A stretch of 8,324 nucleotides of DNA from contig JAGNTT010000082.1 of the NCBI GenBank assembly GCA_017987425.1, positions 1 through 8,324 of the forward strand, in the 5' to 3' direction. Shown one piece after another: positions 5,142 through 8,324 of this stretch. The position numbers and the translations under genes were made by a program. The notes under the pieces are model-generated. The model searched no databases. It saw only the letters and a list, made by a program, of their open reading frames with translations, and was not told the DNA's origin. The first letter of the stretch is position 1, and every line of letters begins with the position of its first letter. This stretch comes from Candidatus Omnitrophota bacterium (GTDB taxonomy: Bacteria; Omnitrophota; Gorgyraeia; Zapsychrales; Fredricksoniimonadaceae).

Positions 5142-5684
5142 ATGGAACATACCACAGAGACTACTTCAGAAGTTCAGGAGCATCCCGCCGCTCACGCGAA
5201 GCCTGATATTTTCGCGCCGGATATGGTGATGATGATTCTCACATGGGTTACGTTCTTCGGGCTATTCTTCATTCTGCAAAAGTTTGCCTGGAAACCGATC
5301 CTGGGGATTCTGCAGCAGCGCGAGGAGTACATCCGCAGTTCTCTGGCGGAGGCTGATAAGGTTAAAGCTGATTCCGCCAAGGCCCAGGAATCCAAGGATA
5401 AGATCATCGCCGAGGCTCGTTTGACCGCGCAGACCATCATCGACGATGCCAGAAAAAAAGCGGTTGATGTCGCCCACGGCATTGAAGATCGCGCCAAGAA
5501 GCAGGCGCAGGATGCGGTCGAGACGGCGCATCAGGAAATCGCCGGTGAACGCGAACGCGCCCGAATGTCCCTGCGCAAGGAAAGTGCGGATATCGCGGTC
5601 AACCTCGCGACCAAACTTCTTAAAGATAATCTGGACAAGGCCAAGTCCGACCGTCTGATCGAACAGTATATTAAGGAAATCTGA
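5142..5684 (+). CDS. atpF: ATP synthase F0 subunit b
   Basis: A 180-residue peripheral stalk subunit. After a polar, His- and Glu-rich N-terminus of about 26 residues comes one membrane helix (about 28-48, MVMMILTWVTFFGLFFIL), then FAWKPILGILQQREEYI, the usual junction into the stalk. Residues about 60-150 are Ala/Lys/Glu-rich and strongly helical with coiled-coil character. The end (about 150-180, IAVNLATKLLKDNL to IEQYIKEI) matches the part of b that binds subunit delta. The N-terminal extension before the membrane helix is longer than in E. coli b (156 residues). No SD precedes the ATG; the gap from atpE is only 15 bases and holds a CTAAGA tandem repeat, so coupling to atpE is likely. atpH begins two bases after the stop. 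Confidence 0.94.
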   Translation: MEHTTETTSEVQEHPAAHAKPDIFAPDMVMMILTWVTFFGLFFILQKFAWKPILGILQQREEYIRSSLAEADKVKADSAKAQESKDKIIAEARLTAQTIIDDARKKAVDVAHGIEDRAKKQAQDAVETAHQEIAGERERARMSLRKESADIAVNLATKLLKDNLDKAKSDRLIEQYIKEI

Positions 5685-5686
5685 GC

Positions 5687-6226
5687 ATGAAGAGTAAAGT
5701 TGCCGGACGTTACGCGCGCGCTTTGTTTGAACTGGCGGCAGACCAGAATAATCTCGATGCCATTGTGGCGGACACACAAGGGATCAAGGCGTCTATCGAA
5801 TATTCTGATGATTTAAAAGCGTTCCTGGCGAATCCTATCCTCAAAAAAAAGGAAAAGCATTCCATTTTAAAGGCTGTTTTTGAAGGCCGCGTTCAGCCTT
5901 TGTTTTTGAACTTTTTGATGTTTTTGGTTGAGAGGACACGGCTCGATATTCTAAATGAAATCATCGATGAGTTCGTCGCGATCCATCTGGCATCCACCGG
6001 CACAATGAACGTGGTCATCCGTACGGAACGGCCGCTGGATCCGCTGCTCATGGAACAATTGTTGGCCAAACTCCGGCAGCGTTCCGGTAAGAAAATCCAA
6101 GCGGAAGTCATCATCGATCCGCAGTTATTGGGCGGTTTTAAGGTTCAGATGGGAGATGAGGTTTATGACTCGTCATTTAAATCCCAGTTAAGAAAATTTC
6201 AAGAGAGCGCAATATCAACGGTTTAA
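5687..6226 (+). CDS. atpH: ATP synthase F1 subunit delta
   Basis: A 179-residue OSCP/delta subunit, normal for the family, which links the top of the F1 alpha3-beta3 head to the b stalk. The N-terminal helical domain has the typical VAGRYARALFELA (5-17), and about residues 40-105 contain ANPILKKKEKHSIL and LNFLMFLVERTRLDIL, a conserved delta region. The C-terminal domain has RTERPLD (112-118), IDPQLLGGFKVQMGDEVYD (143-161) and SSFKSQLRKF (162-171), the classic OSCP signature. The ATG lies two bases after the atpF stop, with AAGGA at 5673-5677 inside the atpF end serving as SD. An A8 run at 5843-5850 encodes Lys53-55. Confidence 0.95.
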   Translation: MKSKVAGRYARALFELAADQNNLDAIVADTQGIKASIEYSDDLKAFLANPILKKKEKHSILKAVFEGRVQPLFLNFLMFLVERTRLDILNEIIDEFVAIHLASTGTMNVVIRTERPLDPLLMEQLLAKLRQRSGKKIQAEVIIDPQLLGGFKVQMGDEVYDSSFKSQLRKFQESAISTV

Positions 6227-6241
6227 GGAAGGTTAAGAGAA

Positions 6242-7747
6242 ATGACTATTAAACCCGAAGAGATTTCATCGGTCCTCAAACAGCAGCTTGCCAATTTTTC
6301 GACCAAAGTCGAAACGTATGAAGCTGGCGTGGTGCTCAGTGTCGGCGACGGTATCGCGCGCGTGTACGGGCTTTCCAACGTCATGTCCGGAGAACTTGTG
6401 GAATTCCCGGGCGGCATCCGCGGCATGGCACTCAACCTGGAACAGGACAACGTCGGTGTGGCGATTTTCGGTCAGGATAAGAACATTAAAGAAGGCGATG
6501 AAGTCAAACGTACGGGCAAGATCGCATCCGTTGGTGTCGGCGATGCGTTAGCCGGCCGCATTGTCGATGCGCTCGGTGTCGCGATTGACGGTAAACCGTC
6601 GGTTGTCACCAATGAATTTCGTCCCATTGAAGTCAAGGCGCCGGGCATCATCGACCGCAAGAACGTTCATGAGCCCATGCAGACGGGGATTAAAGTTATC
6701 GACGCGTTGACACCGATCGGCCGCGGACAACGCGAGCTTATCATCGGCGACCGCAAGACCGGTAAGACCGCTCTTGCCATCGACGCGATCATCAATCAGA
6801 AGGGAACGGGTGTCCGCTGTTTTTATGTGGCCATCGGACAGAAACGTTCGACCGTCGTCCAGGTTTATGAAAAACTTAAGCAGTTCGGCGCCATGGAATA
6901 CACAACGATCGTGGCCGCGACCGCATCCGATCCGGCGCCCATGCAGTTTTTGGCTCCGTATTCCGGTACCGCGATGGCGGAATATTACCGCGACAACGGC
7001 AAGCACGCGCTCATCATTTACGATGACTTGACCCGTCAGGCGCAGGCCTATCGTCAGCTTTCTCTGCTTTTGCGGCGTCCGCCGGGACGCGAAGCCTATC
7101 CGGGCGACATTTTTTATCTGCACAGCCGTCTGCTTGAACGCGCCTGTAAAATGAGCGATGCCAAAGGTGCGGGAAGTTTGACCGCGCTTCCGATCATCGA
7201 AACTCAGGCCGGCGACGTATCCGCGTACATTCCGACCAACGTTATTTCAATCACCGACGGACAAATCTTCCTCGATTCCGACCTTTTTAACGCGGGCCAG
7301 CGTCCGGCGATCAATGCCGGTCTTTCGGTTTCCCGCGTCGGTGGTGACGCCCAGGTCAAGGCCATGAAAAAGACGGCCGGTTCGCTGCGTCTGGATTTAG
7401 CCCAGTTCCGTGAGCTCGCCGCATTCTCCCAATTTGCCTCGGATTTGGATATGTCCACGCGTAAACAGCTGGACCGCGGCAAGCGCCTGATGGAAGTCAT
7501 TAAACAGGGGATCCATGTTCCGATGCCGGTCGTTAAGCAGGTTTCCATTATTTTCGCCGGTGCTAACGGTTATCTGGATGATATTCCAGTCAATAAAGTG
7601 CGTGAGTTCGAAGTTGCCTTGTCCGACTCGCTGGATAAAAAGAACCAGGATTTCGTCCAGCTGTTCAATAAAAAGTTGGAATTATCCGACGATGTCAAAG
7701 CGGCCTTGGAAAAAATAATTCAGGAAGTCAAACAGTCGTTTGCATAA
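6242..7747 (+). CDS. atpA: ATP synthase F1 subunit alpha
   Basis: A 501-residue regulatory nucleotide-binding subunit of the F1 head. Domain order is the N-terminal beta barrel (about 25-95), nucleotide-binding domain (95-375) and C-terminal helical bundle (380-501). The P-loop is GDRKTGKT (169-176), in place of the usual GDRQTGKT, so residue 172 is Lys rather than Gln. Walker B is ALIIYDDLTRQA (256-267) with Asp261. LLRRPPGREAYPGDIFYLHS (277-296) is the alpha/beta family hallmark. SVSRVGG (362-368) carries the arginine finger Arg365. Length and residue numbering track E. coli alpha closely. SD-like GGAAGG (6227-6232) starts at the first base after the atpH stop, 9 bases before the ATG. All motifs are intact apart from the Lys172 substitution. 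Confidence 0.98.
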   Translation: MTIKPEEISSVLKQQLANFSTKVETYEAGVVLSVGDGIARVYGLSNVMSGELVEFPGGIRGMALNLEQDNVGVAIFGQDKNIKEGDEVKRTGKIASVGVGDALAGRIVDALGVAIDGKPSVVTNEFRPIEVKAPGIIDRKNVHEPMQTGIKVIDALTPIGRGQRELIIGDRKTGKTALAIDAIINQKGTGVRCFYVAIGQKRSTVVQVYEKLKQFGAMEYTTIVAATASDPAPMQFLAPYSGTAMAEYYRDNGKHALIIYDDLTRQAQAYRQLSLLLRRPPGREAYPGDIFYLHSRLLERACKMSDAKGAGSLTALPIIETQAGDVSAYIPTNVISITDGQIFLDSDLFNAGQRPAINAGLSVSRVGGDAQVKAMKKTAGSLRLDLAQFRELAAFSQFASDLDMSTRKQLDRGKRLMEVIKQGIHVPMPVVKQVSIIFAGANGYLDDIPVNKVREFEVALSDSLDKKNQDFVQLFNKKLELSDDVKAALEKIIQEVKQSFA

Positions 7748-7755
7748 GCATCCCT

Positions 7756-8324
7756 ATGATCGGCATCAGAGAATTCAATAAAAAGATAGCGAGTCTCAAA
7801 AACACGAAGAAGATGACCAAGACCATGAAAATGGTCTCGGCCAGCAAATTTAAGCGCGCCTTTAAGGCTCAGTCGAGCGCCCTGACGTATGCCCGCGAAT
7901 TGACGGGGCTCATGAACCGCTTGTCCCAATTTGACAGCAGCGCTTCGCATCCGCTCATGGTGAAGACGAAATCCGTTCAGAACGCGCTTGTGCTTTTGAT
8001 AACTTCCGATAAAGGCCTTTGCGGCGGGTTCAATAATAATCTGATCCGTTACGTCCGCGGCTGGATGACTGCCAATCAGTCAAATTACAAGGCTATTGAT
8101 CTCAGTTTTTGCGGAAAACGGGGATTCACGGCGCTGCGTCGTCAGGTCAACGTCAACAAGAACTACGAAGATGTCACAACAAATCCCAAATTCTCACACG
8201 CTGTTCAGATCGGTAAAGATTTATCGGACGCTTATGTCGGCAAGAAATACGACGAGATTTATATCGCTTACAATCGTTTCAATAATCCGATGTCGCAGAC
8301 GCCTACCATCGAAAAGCTTGTTCC
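7756..8324 (+). CDS. atpG: ATP synthase F1 subunit gamma (5' part, cut by window end)
   Basis: The central rotor shaft of F1. The open frame runs from the ATG at 7756 to the window end (189 complete codons plus two bases) without a stop. The N-terminal rotor helix is canonical: IREFNKKIASLKNTKKMTK (4-22) followed by TMKMVSASKFKRA (23-35). ITSDKGLCGGFNNNL (82-96) is the conserved core of the Rossmann-like domain, and DEIYIAYNRFNNPMSQTPT (166-184) matches the later strand region. The missing part should be roughly the last third, including the C-terminal rotor helix. It starts 8 bases after the atpA stop with no recognisable SD, so coupling to atpA is likely. atpD and atpC are expected next. 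Confidence 0.95.
   Translation, partial: MIGIREFNKKIASLKNTKKMTKTMKMVSASKFKRAFKAQSSALTYARELTGLMNRLSQFDSSASHPLMVKTKSVQNALVLLITSDKGLCGGFNNNLIRYVRGWMTANQSNYKAIDLSFCGKRGFTALRRQVNVNKNYEDVTTNPKFSHAVQIGKDLSDAYVGKKYDEIYIAYNRFNNPMSQTPTIEKLV

Noticed and set aside
5262..5777. 171-residue open frame on the minus strand opposite atpF/atpH
   Set aside because: It spans the junction of two genuine genes on the other strand and shows no domain or start signal.
6548..7123. 191-residue open frame on the minus strand opposite atpA
   Set aside because: It is antisense to the conserved nucleotide-binding domain of alpha, and its composition is that of a complement reading.

Overview
The window is a gene-dense, single-direction (+ strand) stretch of a bacterial chromosome with two functional blocks. 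No gene on the minus strand, no RNA gene, no insertion sequence and no CRISPR array can be supported. The longest gene-free stretch is the 139-base AT-rich gap after hemA.

Block 1 (bases 1-3275) is a cofactor and cytochrome block: the 3' end of a CcsA/ResC-type cytochrome c biogenesis gene, moeA (molybdenum insertion into molybdopterin), mobA (guanylyltransferase that makes molybdopterin guanine dinucleotide) and hemA (glutamyl-tRNA reductase, first step of C5 tetrapyrrole synthesis). The ccsA stop and moeA start overlap (ATGA). moeA and mobA lie in the same frame with one TAA between them. hemA has its own strong promoter-like sequence. Together these genes supply heme attachment, heme precursor and Mo cofactor, which suggests a respiring organism with c-type cytochromes and molybdoenzymes.

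Block 2 (bases 3415-8324) is an F1Fo ATP synthase operon in the order TMEM14-family gene, atpZ-like gene, atpB (a), atpE (c), atpF (b), atpH (delta), atpA (alpha), atpG (gamma, cut by the window end). atpD and atpC are expected downstream. Subunit c carries Glu61 but lacks the Na+-ligand residues, so the enzyme reads as proton-driven. A TMEM14/UPF0136 membrane protein heads the operon where AtpI is usual, just downstream of hemA; the eukaryotic relative TMEM14C handles protoporphyrinogen IX.

Organism: G+C is mixed (roughly half by eye), Shine-Dalgarno use is uneven, and the c subunit has an ALIEGVALF ion-site helix. The AT-rich, internally palindromic spacer resembles spacers in some uncultivated lineages. 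My best guess is an uncultivated Gram-negative-type bacterium, perhaps near the PVC group or Omnitrophota. This is inference only; nothing in the window is diagnostic.

I do not see an undescribed defence or mobile system. The points most worth a second look are the TMEM14 gene between hemA and the ATP synthase genes, the short HemA lacking its usual C-terminal dimerisation region, the two conflicting hemA starts (leaderless ATG or SD-preceded TTG), and the AT-rich spacer with mutually exclusive hairpins.
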